This document shows, one piece after another, positions 31,447 to 39,424 of a DNA stretch of 39,577 nt. Location of the stretch: positions 1 through 39,577 of the forward strand of contig JAFTCE010000149.1 of assembly GCA_017454855.1 (NCBI GenBank), written 5' to 3'. The stretch is from Desulfovibrio sp. (GTDB lineage Bacteria > Desulfobacterota > Desulfovibrionia > Desulfovibrionales > Desulfovibrionaceae). Positions within the stretch are counted from its first letter, which is position 1; every line of letters starts with the position of its first letter. The notes under the pieces are model-generated. The model ran no database searches and was not told the DNA's origin. It saw only the letters and a list, made by a program, of their open reading frames with translations. A program made the translations under genes and the position numbers.

Positions 31447-31647
31447 TCAAACGACCATCTTGCCTGGCAGCTCCGACACCAGAACGCCGCCAACGCCCAC
31501 ATTGTCGGCGCTGTTCTCCTTGAGGAAGACAAAAATGGTTTCCTTGGGCAAGCCGGTTATGCGTGCGGCTGTTTCCGTGAACTCTGCCACAAGTTGACGC
31601 TTTTGCTCCTTATTCAGGCCCGCCGCTTCAAAAGTGACGACCGGCAT
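31447..31647 (-). CDS. 4-oxalocrotonate tautomerase-family protein
   Basis: 66 residues, starting MPVVTFEAAGLNKEQKRQLV, so Pro would be the N-terminal catalytic base after Met removal. The helical FTETAARITGLPKETIFVFLKE and ENSADNVGVGG follow the 4-OT fold pattern (DmpI-like short subunits that form hexamers). AAGGAGGTG just upstream is the strongest ribosome site in this region. It is the first gene of a probable operon with the exported ABM protein and the Tat-exported flavoprotein. Its own substrate is unknown; promiscuous keto-enol tautomerisation is typical of the family. Confidence 0.9.
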   Translation of the reverse strand: MPVVTFEAAGLNKEQKRQLVAEFTETAARITGLPKETIFVFLKENSADNVGVGGVLVSELPGKMVV

Positions 31648-31672
31648 ACTGCACCTCCTTGATGGTGTTCCA

Positions 31673-31752
31673 GATGTTTCAATCCACAGCCCATCCGCCG
31701 ACTGACTCCGTCACCGTGCGGAGAGGAGCCGTGCAGCCATCCCTGAAGGAAG
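31673..31752 (-). repeat. Dispersed structured repeat, copy C
   Basis: On the minus strand it runs from CTTCCT through GCACGGCTCCTCTCCGC and CGGAGTCAGTCGGCGGA to TGTGGATTGAAACATC, colinear with copy B except for small deletions. TCCGC pairs with GCGGA, and CAGTC pairs with GGCTG just before the TGGATTGAAAC end. It starts 33 bases past the proC stop and ends 25 bases before the tautomerase start. A small ATCCCT/AGGGAT hairpin (31739-31756) overlaps its 5' end. Confidence 0.85.
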
Positions 31753-31785
31753 GGATTATGAAGAAGAACGCCCCATCAACGCCGT

Positions 31786-32586
31786 CTATTCCTTTTCCAT
31801 ATCTCTGCCCCTGGCGTCCGCCGCAAGCACCGCCGACACCAGCAAGCCTGTCAGACCGGCCCGATCCAGCACATTGACGCCAGCAATGGTCAATCCCGCC
31901 GGCGAACAGACATCGTCGCGCAACTGCATGAAATGTTTTGTCCCGCTGGCCGCCATGGCGGCGCAGCCATCAAACAAGGCCGCGACCATGGCATGTGCCT
32001 CGGCATGCTGAAATCCCAGCGTAACACCAGCCTGAGCAAGCCCCTGCATCATGGCGAAAACGTAAGCCGGTCCGGCACCAATGAGCGCGGAAAAGGCCGT
32101 GAACTTACTCTCCGGCATGTCTATGCACAGGCCCAGAACCGCAAAAACATCACGCACAACTTGCTTGTGTGCCGCTGTCAACGTCGGGTCTTCCAGGCAC
32201 AGGGCAAACAAACCTTTGCCCACCAGGGCCGGCGTGTTGGGCATGCAACGCACAACAGGACAGGCATTGTCCGTGAACGCGGCCAGACGTTGACGACGGA
32301 TGCCAGCCGCTATGGAGACAACTACCTTGTCCCTGTTCAAGGCCGGACGCACTTCCCGCAGCACGGCTTCCACCTGATAGGGCTTGACGGCCACAAGCAC
32401 CAAGTCTGCAGCCTGGGCCACGGCCAAGGGACTTTTCAGCACGTGTACGCCCTGCTGTTCCAAGGGCTGCATGCGTTCAGGGCTGCGATTGTAGCCGCAC
32501 AAGTCATATCCGCCATGTCTCGCCAATCCGGATAACATGGCTCCGCCCATGTTCCCGCACCCAATGCAACCGATGGTCAACGTCAT
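31786..32586 (-). CDS. proC: Pyrroline-5-carboxylate reductase
   Basis: Final step of proline synthesis, reducing delta1-pyrroline-5-carboxylate with NAD(P)H. 266 residues from ATG 32586 (GGAG upstream); a longer frame runs back into manC and is not supported. The N-terminal dinucleotide-binding loop is IGCIGCGNMGGAMLSGL. The conserved CMPNTPALVGKG and the C-terminal signature (GAGPAYVFAMMQGLAQAG, then LRDDVCSPAGLTIAGVNVLDRAG) are all present. It is 49 bases downstream of manC and may be read from the sugar-nucleotide operon or its own promoter. Confidence 0.96.
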   Translation of the reverse strand: MTLTIGCIGCGNMGGAMLSGLARHGGYDLCGYNRSPERMQPLEQQGVHVLKSPLAVAQAADLVLVAVKPYQVEAVLREVRPALNRDKVVVSIAAGIRRQRLAAFTDNACPVVRCMPNTPALVGKGLFALCLEDPTLTAAHKQVVRDVFAVLGLCIDMPESKFTAFSALIGAGPAYVFAMMQGLAQAGVTLGFQHAEAHAMVAALFDGCAAMAASGTKHFMQLRDDVCSPAGLTIAGVNVLDRAGLTGLLVSAVLAADARGRDMEKE

Positions 32587-32635
32587 ATGCGCACACTCCA
32601 TTTTGACGACATGGGCAATACAGCGCCGTGTACCC

Positions 32636-34063
32636 CTATGTTGCGGCAGCGCCCTCCCCTTCTCGGCCATTGGCATCGGCAAAGCGGACAATGTCGTCCT
32701 CACCCAGATAGGCGCCGGACTGTATTTCGATCAGTACCAGAGGGATGACGCCAGGATTTTTGAGCCTGTGCTTCACGCCCAGAGGGATATAGGTAGACTG
32801 GTTTTCCGTCAAGAGCTGCGTTGTACTTCCGTTGGTCACCTGGGCCGTTCCACTGACCACAATCCAGTGTTCAGCGCGGTGGTGATGCAGTTGCAACGAG
32901 AGTTCAGCGCCCGGGGTGACAACAATGCGCTTGACCTGGAAGCGTTCGCCCAGGGCAAGCGTTTCATAACTGCCCCACGGTCGGAAGACCTGGGGATGCT
33001 GACGATATTCCTGTCGTCCTGCCTGGCGCAAGCGCTGCACGATCTTCTTGACGTCCTGAGCGCACGTGCGCGGCGCCACCAGCACGGCATCGCGCGTTTC
33101 CACGATGAGCATGTCTTTCAGGCCAATGGCCGCAATCATGCGGTGTCGGGCATTGCAGTAGCAGTTGGCCACATCTTCGGCAATGACATCCCCGAGGCAC
33201 ACATTACCCTTGTCGTCCGAGGCCCCCTCCTGATAAAAGGCTTCCCAGGAACCCAGATCGCTCCAGGCAGTGGCCAGGGGCGCCACAGCGGCCAGCCTGG
33301 TGTGTTCCATGACGGCATAGTCCACGGAATCAGCTGGTGAGGCGAGAAATGCCTGTTTTGCGGGCCGCGTGAAGGCGCCGTCCTCACAACGGCCTTCCCA
33401 AGCGCTGGCGCAGGCGGCATGGATGTCCGGGGCATGGGACTCAAGCTCATCCAGGTATGTGGCCACGGACATAAGAAACATGCCGCTATTCCAGAAATAG
33501 TCCCCCTGGGCCAGCATTTCCTTGGCCGCCGACAGGGCGGGTTTTTCCACGAAGCGGGCCACGCGGTAGATGCCCTCGCCCAAGGCTGCCCCTTGCTGGA
33601 TATAGCCATAGCCCGTAGCTGGCTCGGTAGGCACAATGCCAAAGGTGACGATGTTGCCCGCTTCGGCAATAGGTTTGGCCTGCATGACTCCTGAAATCAG
33701 GGCCTGCACATTGCCCACGGCGTGGTCGGCAGGCAGGGCCAACAGGAGTGCGTCACGTTCCTTGGCTGCCAATGCGGCCAGAGCCAGGGCCGGTGCCGTG
33801 TTCCTGCCTTCCGGCTCCAGCAGAATGCGGCATCTCTTTCCCCGACGGTACAGCTCTGCCGCCACATAAAAGCGATGGGCTTCGTTGCAGACCACAATGG
33901 GTTCCTGTGCATCGGGCAGGCGCAGTGCGCGATCCCAGGTGTCGCCAAACAGCGTTCTGCCCTCGCCCATGTCCACGAACTGTTTGGGATAGCTTTCCCG
34001 CGACAGCGGCCACAGGCGGGTACCGCTGCCGCCGCAAAGAATGACGGGGATGATGTGCCCCAT
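32636..34063 (-). CDS. manC: Mannose-1-phosphate guanylyltransferase / mannose-6-phosphate isomerase
   Basis: 475 residues, type II bifunctional enzyme. The N-terminal nucleotidyltransferase domain has the pyrophosphorylase signature GGSGTRLWPLSRESYPKQF and FVEKPALSAAKEML. The C-terminal cupin domain (FQVKRIVVTPGAELSLQLHHHRAEHW, ITENQSTYIPLG-type region, KHRLKNPGVIPLVLIEIQSG) is the mannose-6-phosphate isomerase part. It would convert fructose-6-P to mannose-6-P and mannose-1-P plus GTP to GDP-mannose. AAGGGG is upstream of ATG 34063. The start is 15 bases after manB, in the gmd-fcl-GT-manB-manC run. Confidence 0.96.
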   Translation of the reverse strand: MGHIIPVILCGGSGTRLWPLSRESYPKQFVDMGEGRTLFGDTWDRALRLPDAQEPIVVCNEAHRFYVAAELYRRGKRCRILLEPEGRNTAPALALAALAAKERDALLLALPADHAVGNVQALISGVMQAKPIAEAGNIVTFGIVPTEPATGYGYIQQGAALGEGIYRVARFVEKPALSAAKEMLAQGDYFWNSGMFLMSVATYLDELESHAPDIHAACASAWEGRCEDGAFTRPAKQAFLASPADSVDYAVMEHTRLAAVAPLATAWSDLGSWEAFYQEGASDDKGNVCLGDVIAEDVANCYCNARHRMIAAIGLKDMLIVETRDAVLVAPRTCAQDVKKIVQRLRQAGRQEYRQHPQVFRPWGSYETLALGERFQVKRIVVTPGAELSLQLHHHRAEHWIVVSGTAQVTNGSTTQLLTENQSTYIPLGVKHRLKNPGVIPLVLIEIQSGAYLGEDDIVRFADANGREGEGAAAT

Positions 34064-34078
34064 GATGGACCCCTTGGG

Positions 34079-35470
34079 TTATACGGTAATGGCACCGCCC
34101 TGCTCCAGGCGGCGCACCAGTTCGGCTGTCTTCTCTGTCAGCAAATTTTTGTCGCCGCGTGTTTCCACGTTCAGGCGTAACAGGGGTTCGGTGTTGGACA
34201 TGCGCACGTTGAAGCGCCAATGCTCAAATTCAAGATTGAGACCGTCCAGATGATCTTCGTGGCTGGCCGAACCCGCATAGGCGTCACGTAGCTGCTGCAT
34301 GAGGCCCTTGGCATCGGGAACGCGGAGGTTGATCTCCCCGCTGCAGGGATAGGCGGCCATGCGCTCCGCCACCAGATCCGCCAACGTACGGCCTGTACGC
34401 TGCACCAGGGCCGCCACCAGCAACCAGGGCAACATGCCAGAATCGCAGTAGGCAAAATCTCGGAAGTAGTGATGTGCGCTCATTTCGCCCCCATACAGGG
34501 CATCCTCGGCGCGCATGCGTTCCTTGATGAAGGCGTGCCCTGTCTTGCCCATGACGGGACGACCGCCTGCTGCAAGCACAAGCTCCCGCGTATTCCAGTA
34601 GACGCGTGGATCGTGAACGATCTTCGCCCCAGGATGCCCGGCCAGCAGCTCCACGGCCAGTAAGCCCACACAATAATAGCCTTCCACGAAATTGCCGTCC
34701 CCGTCATAGAGAAAACAACGGTCAAAATCGCCATCCCAGGCTACCCCCATGTCCGCATTCGCCTCGCGCACGGCCCTGGCCGTGCTTGCCCGGCGTTCCG
34801 GCAACAGGGGATTAGGCACGCCGTTGGGGAAGGTGCCGTCAGGTTCCCAGTGCAGGGCTACGATGTCCAGGGGCAGGTGTGGCGCCAGTTCCCGTAACGC
34901 CAGGCCGGCGCAGCCATTGCCGGCATCGGCCACGATTTTCAGCGGGCGGCCCTTGCGTTCAATGCCTGTCAGACCACTGGCGCGCAGCAGCCACTGTACA
35001 TAGTCTGCCCGGAAGGAACGGTGCTGCGTCGGCGCTGGCTTTTCGCAGGAAGCCCCGTCTTCGGCCAGGAGCTGCGCCACCCTGTCGCGCACTTCGTGCA
35101 GGCCGGAGTCCCCACTGACAGGTATGGCCCCGCCGCGCACGATTTTGAATCCGTTTTCATCTACCGGATTATGGCTCCCCGTGATCATGACCCCGGCGTC
35201 AAAGGAATACTTGGCCGCAGCATGGTAGATTTCCTCCGTGCCACACATGCCCAAATCCGTGACGCTGGCGCCAGCGGCCTGCAAGCCGACAGTGAGGGCC
35301 TCGGCCAGCATGGATCCGGAAAGGCGTGCGTCGCGCCCCAGAACCACATTTTTGGCCGGAAGCGTTTCGGCCAAAGCCCGGCCCAGGGCCTGGGCCAGGC
35401 CGACGTCCAGCGCTGCCGGAACCTTGCCGCGGATATCGTATGCCTTAAACGAAGAAAGTCGCGTATCCAT
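34079..35470 (-). CDS. manB: Phosphomannomutase/phosphoglucomutase
   Basis: 463 residues. Interconverts mannose-6-P and mannose-1-P (often also the glucose phosphates) for GDP-mannose synthesis. The start SSFKAYDIRGKVPAALD is the family opening. The phosphoserine loop is MITGSHNPVDENGFK, the metal-binding loop is AWDGDFDRCF, the sugar-binding loop is YGGEMSAHHYFRDF, and the phosphate-binding C-terminus is RMSNTEPLLRLNVE. All four domains are present. It starts two bases after the glycosyltransferase stop, implying translational coupling. Confidence 0.95.
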   Translation of the reverse strand: MDTRLSSFKAYDIRGKVPAALDVGLAQALGRALAETLPAKNVVLGRDARLSGSMLAEALTVGLQAAGASVTDLGMCGTEEIYHAAAKYSFDAGVMITGSHNPVDENGFKIVRGGAIPVSGDSGLHEVRDRVAQLLAEDGASCEKPAPTQHRSFRADYVQWLLRASGLTGIERKGRPLKIVADAGNGCAGLALRELAPHLPLDIVALHWEPDGTFPNGVPNPLLPERRASTARAVREANADMGVAWDGDFDRCFLYDGDGNFVEGYYCVGLLAVELLAGHPGAKIVHDPRVYWNTRELVLAAGGRPVMGKTGHAFIKERMRAEDALYGGEMSAHHYFRDFAYCDSGMLPWLLVAALVQRTGRTLADLVAERMAAYPCSGEINLRVPDAKGLMQQLRDAYAGSASHEDHLDGLNLEFEHWRFNVRMSNTEPLLRLNVETRGDKNLLTEKTAELVRRLEQGGAITV

Positions 35471-35472
35471 AG

Positions 35473-36567
35473 CTAGCTACCTTGCTCTCTGTCCAGCGTA
35501 CACATATTGACGAACATACGCGCTGCTAGTGTGCCATGTTTTTGGCATTTACGCAAAAGATTCTCTTCTGTCTCGGTCAAGGGACGGTGCAGGTTTTTCA
35601 GGCGCACACAGGCTGCCAGGGACAGATATTCCTCCAAATCCAGGCCAAGCCTGAAGGCCATGTACTTCTGAATCACGCGCTGCTCAACGGCCAAGGGGGT
35701 GCCAGTGCAGGACTTGCCCCCTACTCTGAAGCGCACAAGGCGCTCAGGCACATGCAGCGCCGTGAAGCCCATTTCGTGCAGCTTGACGCAGAGCGGCCAT
35801 TCCGTGATTTGAAAATGCTCGTCATAGCGCAGCACGGCATAACAGCGCTTGCGGCACAACAAGGTCTGGTGACAGTAAGGCGTGCCAAAAAACACGGCGC
35901 GGCCATTGCCCACATGTGTGCCCACGACTTCCCCGCTCTCGTCATAACGCAGGACATCGGCATAGGCGTAATCTACCCCCTGGCGCACAATACCCTGCAC
36001 AAGCAGCTCCAGGGCTTGCGGCTCCAGGGCGTCGTCCGAGTTGAGGAAGAGCATGGCATCCCCTCGGGCCTGGCACAAGCCCCGATTCATGGCCTCATAC
36101 ACGCCCGTGTCCGGCTTGCTGACCAGGGCCTGGATTTTTCCCTCCGCCAATAGGCGTTCCAGAAATTCTGGTGTGCCGTCCGTGGAAGCTCCGTCAACTA
36201 CAAGATGCTCGATTTTTTCCTGCGGCCAGGTCTGCTCCTGAACCGAGTCCAGCATCTTCAAGAACATCCCCATTCTGCCCGCCGCCACAAGATCCTTGAC
36301 CACGGTGATGACGCTGACCAGCCCGATGTCGTCGTGGCAGCCGACGCGATCAGCACGGGGCAAGGAAAAAATCCCGTCCTGCCAGGCAAAGAGCGGCAGG
36401 CAGGCCCCATTGAGTCCCAAGCGTTGCAGGAGCAGCGGCATGTAGGCCAGGGCGCTGCGCGCCTCTGTCGGCTCGTAGAGCAGTGTGGACAGACACGCCT
36501 GCAGGGCCGCGCCATAGTCCTGGGCAAGAAAGGCCGTATGGATAGCGGACAGAGGGGAAGACTTCAT
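35473..36567 (-). CDS. Family 2 glycosyltransferase
   Basis: 364 residues. An N-terminal extension of about 85 residues precedes a GT-A domain: VSVITVVKDLVAAGRMGMFLKMLDSV, HLVVDGASTDGTPEFLERL, VSKPDTGVYEAMNRGLCQARGDAMLFLNSDD (the DxD-equivalent metal site) and TPYCHQTLLCRKRCY. No membrane helices, so it is probably a peripheral cytoplasmic enzyme. The cassette makes GDP-mannose and GDP-fucose, so one of these is the likely donor, but donor and acceptor cannot be read from sequence. The C-terminal about 80 residues are helical and unassigned. Confidence 0.88.
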   Translation of the reverse strand: MKSSPLSAIHTAFLAQDYGAALQACLSTLLYEPTEARSALAYMPLLLQRLGLNGACLPLFAWQDGIFSLPRADRVGCHDDIGLVSVITVVKDLVAAGRMGMFLKMLDSVQEQTWPQEKIEHLVVDGASTDGTPEFLERLLAEGKIQALVSKPDTGVYEAMNRGLCQARGDAMLFLNSDDALEPQALELLVQGIVRQGVDYAYADVLRYDESGEVVGTHVGNGRAVFFGTPYCHQTLLCRKRCYAVLRYDEHFQITEWPLCVKLHEMGFTALHVPERLVRFRVGGKSCTGTPLAVEQRVIQKYMAFRLGLDLEEYLSLAACVRLKNLHRPLTETEENLLRKCQKHGTLAARMFVNMCTLDREQGS

Positions 36568-36608
36568 GACGTTTTTTCCTGCTCTAGAACGCGTCCCTCT
36601 TACCCCCT

Positions 36609-37601
36609 CTACCCTGGTGAACGTGATGCATGTGCCAGGTCAGCCCCAGAAGAAGACCTGTGTTGCTCGCTAAAATCGCGATAACATTCCTCCAAGCCTT
36701 GTTGTAGGGATATTTTTGGCCTCCAGCCCATGCCAAATAATTTGGCAGAATCCATGAGCTTTCTCGGCGTACCGTCGGGCTTGGAGGTGTCCGTCACAAT
36801 CTCCCCTGTAAAAGCAGCTATTTGGGCAATGCGCTGCGCAAGTTCCAGAATGGTACATTCCTTGCCGCTGCCCACATTGACGTGTTCAGCACCGGAATAG
36901 TTTTCGAGCAGAAAGACGCAGGCATCGGCCATGTCGTCTACATGTAAAAATTCACGCAGCGCCCTGCCCGTGCCCCAAAGGGTCACGCTTGCGTCCTTGT
37001 TGTGGACGGCTTCAGAAAACTTGCGAATCAGGGCCGGAACAACGTGGCTGTTCTCTGGATGGTAGTTATCGCCAGGGCCATACAGGTTGGTAGGCATGGC
37101 GGCAATGGCGTCAAAGCCGTACTGCTTGCGGTACGCCTGGCACATTTTAATGCCAGCGATTTTGGCCAGGGCGTAGGCGTCATTGGTGGGTTCCAGGGAT
37201 CCTGTGAGCAAGTATTCTTCCTTGATGGGTTGCGGGCAGAGCTTGGGGTAAATGCAGGATGATCCCAAAAAAAGAAATTTTTTGCAGCCATTGCGCCAGG
37301 CGCTGTCAATGACATTGTTCTGTATTTGAAGATTTTGGTAAATGAATTCCGCAGGATAGGTGGCGTTGGCGTAGATACCACCTACTTTTGCTGCGGCGAG
37401 TATGACGATTTCGGGCCGTTCAAGGGCAAAAAAGGCTCTTACGGCCTGCTGTTCGCAGAGATCCAACTCTGCATGTGTGCGCGTGACAAGGGTTCCATAG
37501 CCTTTGCGTTTCAGGGCGCGACACAGGGCGCTACCCACAAGCCCACGATGGCCGGCAACGTACACTTTCATCTCTTTTGTGATGTGCGCGTTCAATGTCA
37601 T
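36609..37601 (-). CDS. fcl: GDP-L-fucose synthase
   Basis: NADPH-dependent 3,5-epimerase/4-reductase making GDP-L-fucose from GDP-4-keto-6-deoxymannose. 330 residues if started at 37601. [19 protein letters not shown] is the nucleotide-binding loop, [19 protein letters not shown] and the catalytic YALAKIAG (YxxxK) follow, then [20 protein letters not shown] and [13 protein letters not shown]. The start is ambiguous: 37601 ATG is four bases after the gmd stop, a TTG (37595) has AGGGG at good spacing, and ATG 37571 ([10 protein letters not shown]) best matches the family. The last about 20 residues ([19 protein letters not shown]) look non-conserved. Confidence 0.95.
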   Translation of the reverse strand: MTLNAHITKEMKVYVAGHRGLVGSALCRALKRKGYGTLVTRTHAELDLCEQQAVRAFFALERPEIVILAAAKVGGIYANATYPAEFIYQNLQIQNNVIDSAWRNGCKKFLFLGSSCIYPKLCPQPIKEEYLLTGSLEPTNDAYALAKIAGIKMCQAYRKQYGFDAIAAMPTNLYGPGDNYHPENSHVVPALIRKFSEAVHNKDASVTLWGTGRALREFLHVDDMADACVFLLENYSGAEHVNVGSGKECTILELAQRIAQIAAFTGEIVTDTSKPDGTPRKLMDSAKLFGMGWRPKISLQQGLEECYRDFSEQHRSSSGADLAHASRSPG

Positions 37602-37604
37602 CCC

Positions 37605-38753
37605 CTATTCGTTATGGCTGAAGGTTTTGAAACCAGCCGCACTGCTCACGGCATCGCGCATGGTGAGCTGCAGATCTTCCTGGGCCATCTCGGCAACCAT
37701 ATCCCCAAAGGGGATTTCGGGTTTCCAGTCCAATTTTTCCGCTGCCAAGGACGCGTCGCCCAAAAGGGTTTCCACTTCCGTGGGCCGGAAATAGCGCTGA
37801 TCCACGCGTACAATGATGTCCCCGGGTTTGCAATGACACTTCAAAGCAGTGCGGCCTCCGGCGCACCTTTGTATTTTTCTGTCGTCTGTCTGCTCCACGA
37901 TGCCTTTTTCTTCAACGCCCGATCCTTCCCAAGCAAGGACAAGCCCGTATTCCGCAGCTGCAGCATTGACAAAATCCCTCACGCTGTACTGCTGGCCAGA
38001 AGCAATAACGAAATCGTGTGCTTCTTCCTGCTGCAACATGAGCCATTGCATGCGCACATAATCGCGGGCATGGCCCCAGTCCCTTTTGGCGTTGAGGTTG
38101 CCCAGGTACAGGCAGTCATTGAGTCCTAACACAATGCGGGCAAGGCCGCGCGTGATCTTGCGGGTGACAAAGGTCTCCCCTCGCACTGGGGATTCGTGGT
38201 TAAAGAGAATGCCGTTGCAGGCGTACATGTTGTACGCCTCACGGTAATTCACCGTAATCCAGTAGGCGAAAAGCTTGGCGCAGGCATAGGGCGAACGGGG
38301 ATAAAATGGTGTGGCCTCGCGCTGGGGGATTTCCTGAACCTTGCCAAAAAGCTCGCTGGTCGAAGCCTGGTAGAAACGCGCTTTGTCGCCAAGCCCTACG
38401 GCTCGGATGGCCTCCAACAAGCGCAGTGTTCCCAGTCCGTCCACATTGGCCGTGTACTCTGGCATGGAAAAACTTACCTGCACATGACTCTGCGCCCCCA
38501 GGTTGTACACTTCATCCGGCTGCACTTCGGCCATGATGCCCATAAGATTGGCCGCGTCCGTAAGATCGCCATAGTGCAGGATAAAGCGCTGATCTGCCGT
38601 GTGCGGGGACTGGTAGAGATGATCAATGCGATCCGTGTTTAACAGGGACGTGCGGCGTTTGATGCCATGCACTTCGTAGCCTTTGGACAGCAAAAATTCG
38701 CTGAGATAGGCGCCGTCCTGACCGGTGATGCCAGTAATCAAGGCTTTTTTCAT
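37605..38753 (-). CDS. gmd: GDP-mannose 4,6-dehydratase
   Basis: First committed step to GDP-L-fucose and other 6-deoxy sugars. 382 residues from ATG 38753 (GAGGG upstream). [20 protein letters not shown] is the NAD(P) loop, then [18 protein letters not shown], the active-site region [17 protein letters not shown], and the catalytic [10 protein letters not shown] (YxxxK). [22 protein letters not shown] and [20 protein letters not shown] are typical Gmd signatures. It is the first gene of the gmd-fcl-GT-manB-manC run. Confidence 0.97.
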   Translation of the reverse strand: MKKALITGITGQDGAYLSEFLLSKGYEVHGIKRRTSLLNTDRIDHLYQSPHTADQRFILHYGDLTDAANLMGIMAEVQPDEVYNLGAQSHVQVSFSMPEYTANVDGLGTLRLLEAIRAVGLGDKARFYQASTSELFGKVQEIPQREATPFYPRSPYACAKLFAYWITVNYREAYNMYACNGILFNHESPVRGETFVTRKITRGLARIVLGLNDCLYLGNLNAKRDWGHARDYVRMQWLMLQQEEAHDFVIASGQQYSVRDFVNAAAAEYGLVLAWEGSGVEEKGIVEQTDDRKIQRCAGGRTALKCHCKPGDIIVRVDQRYFRPTEVETLLGDASLAAEKLDWKPEIPFGDMVAEMAQEDLQLTMRDAVSSAAGFKTFSHNE

Positions 38754-39028
38754 GAATATACCCTCACATAGTGTTGCCATAAAGGGCCGCATAAGCGCGA
38801 TTTTTCATCCGCTTTGACAGCTTGCCGCCATGCACAAAATTTCTGTATTTGCAATTTTTTATAGCGAATGCGTAATTTTTGGAGCCGCGCATGTGTCACG
38901 ACAAGGAGACAATTCAGAAATTGTAAGCTTTGCGTTGCACGTACGTAGCTGTAGAAAAAAGGGATTTGCCCTTGCCGAACAGGACGACTTCGGGTACTTG
39001 TAACACTAGGAAAAGCAAGGAAATATAC
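38754..39028. other. AT-rich leader of the GDP-sugar run and edge of the Rpn remnant
   Basis: No gene is supported here. It should contain the minus-strand promoter for gmd, but I find no clean -35/-10 pair. The plus strand just before 39029 continues in frame with the Rpn fragment for about 30 codons (for example NTRKSKEIYMVSG), so decayed Rpn sequence probably reaches back to about 38930. Confidence 0.4.
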
Positions 39029-39304
39029 ATGGTCAGCGGCACGGTGCAGGGCGAGTTCGTGGCAGCATTGGATGCCGAAGTACAACGTATCAAAGCTGAT
39101 GAGCAGCAAAGGAAAAAGTATATGACACTTGCCATGTATATTGAAGACGAACGTGAAGAAAGTTATGCCGAAGGCAAGGCTGAGGGCGAAGAAAAGCGCA
39201 GCCGGGATATTGCACAACGCATGCTTGACGGCGGTCTGCCACTGGAGCAAATTGCCACATTTACTGGCCTCAGCGTGGAGCAAGTGCAAAAACTCCAGCG
39301 TTGA
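39029..39304 (+). pseudogene. C-terminal remnant of an Rpn-family nuclease/putative transposase
   Basis: 91 residues from ATG 39029. The chain (MVSGTVQGEFVAALDAEVQR, then DEQQRKKYMTLAMYIEDE, EESYAEGKAEGEEKR, DGGLPLEQIATFTGLSVEQV) matches the C-terminal tail of Rpn/PD-(D/E)XK transposase-like proteins, whose catalytic domain would precede it. No catalytic domain is found upstream on this strand, so this is a truncated copy. The KAEGEEKR/GLSVEQVQKLQ helix pair is the family's characteristic variable tail. An AAGGA site precedes the ATG, so a short peptide could still be made. Confidence 0.7.
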
Positions 39305-39308
39305 GTCG

Positions 39309-39357
39309 AAGTTGACCAAGCCTGCCGGTGTACATGCATGTGTACTGGCGTCAACTT
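39309..39357. repeat. Long imperfect palindrome between Rpn copies
   Basis: AAGTTGAC (39309-39316) pairs with GTCAACTT (39350-39357). Inside, GCCGGTGTACATG pairs with CATGTGTACTGGC, 13 positions counting G-U. The two stems are separated by a seven-base bulge on the left side only. It lies five bases after the remnant's stop and 67 bases before the next Rpn start. Confidence 0.7.
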
Positions 39358-39424
39358 GCACAGCCATGCAGACTTTAGTATTTTCCACAGTGTTTTGCGT
39401 ACACCTTGTGTAAGGATTTGGCGC

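Noticed and set aside
32537-33340. 267-residue open frame on the plus strand
   Set aside because: Antisense to manC and the proC start; composition is His/Gln-rich shadow sequence without motifs.
37326-38129. 267-residue open frame on the plus strand
   Set aside because: Antisense to gmd and fcl, both of which have complete catalytic motifs.
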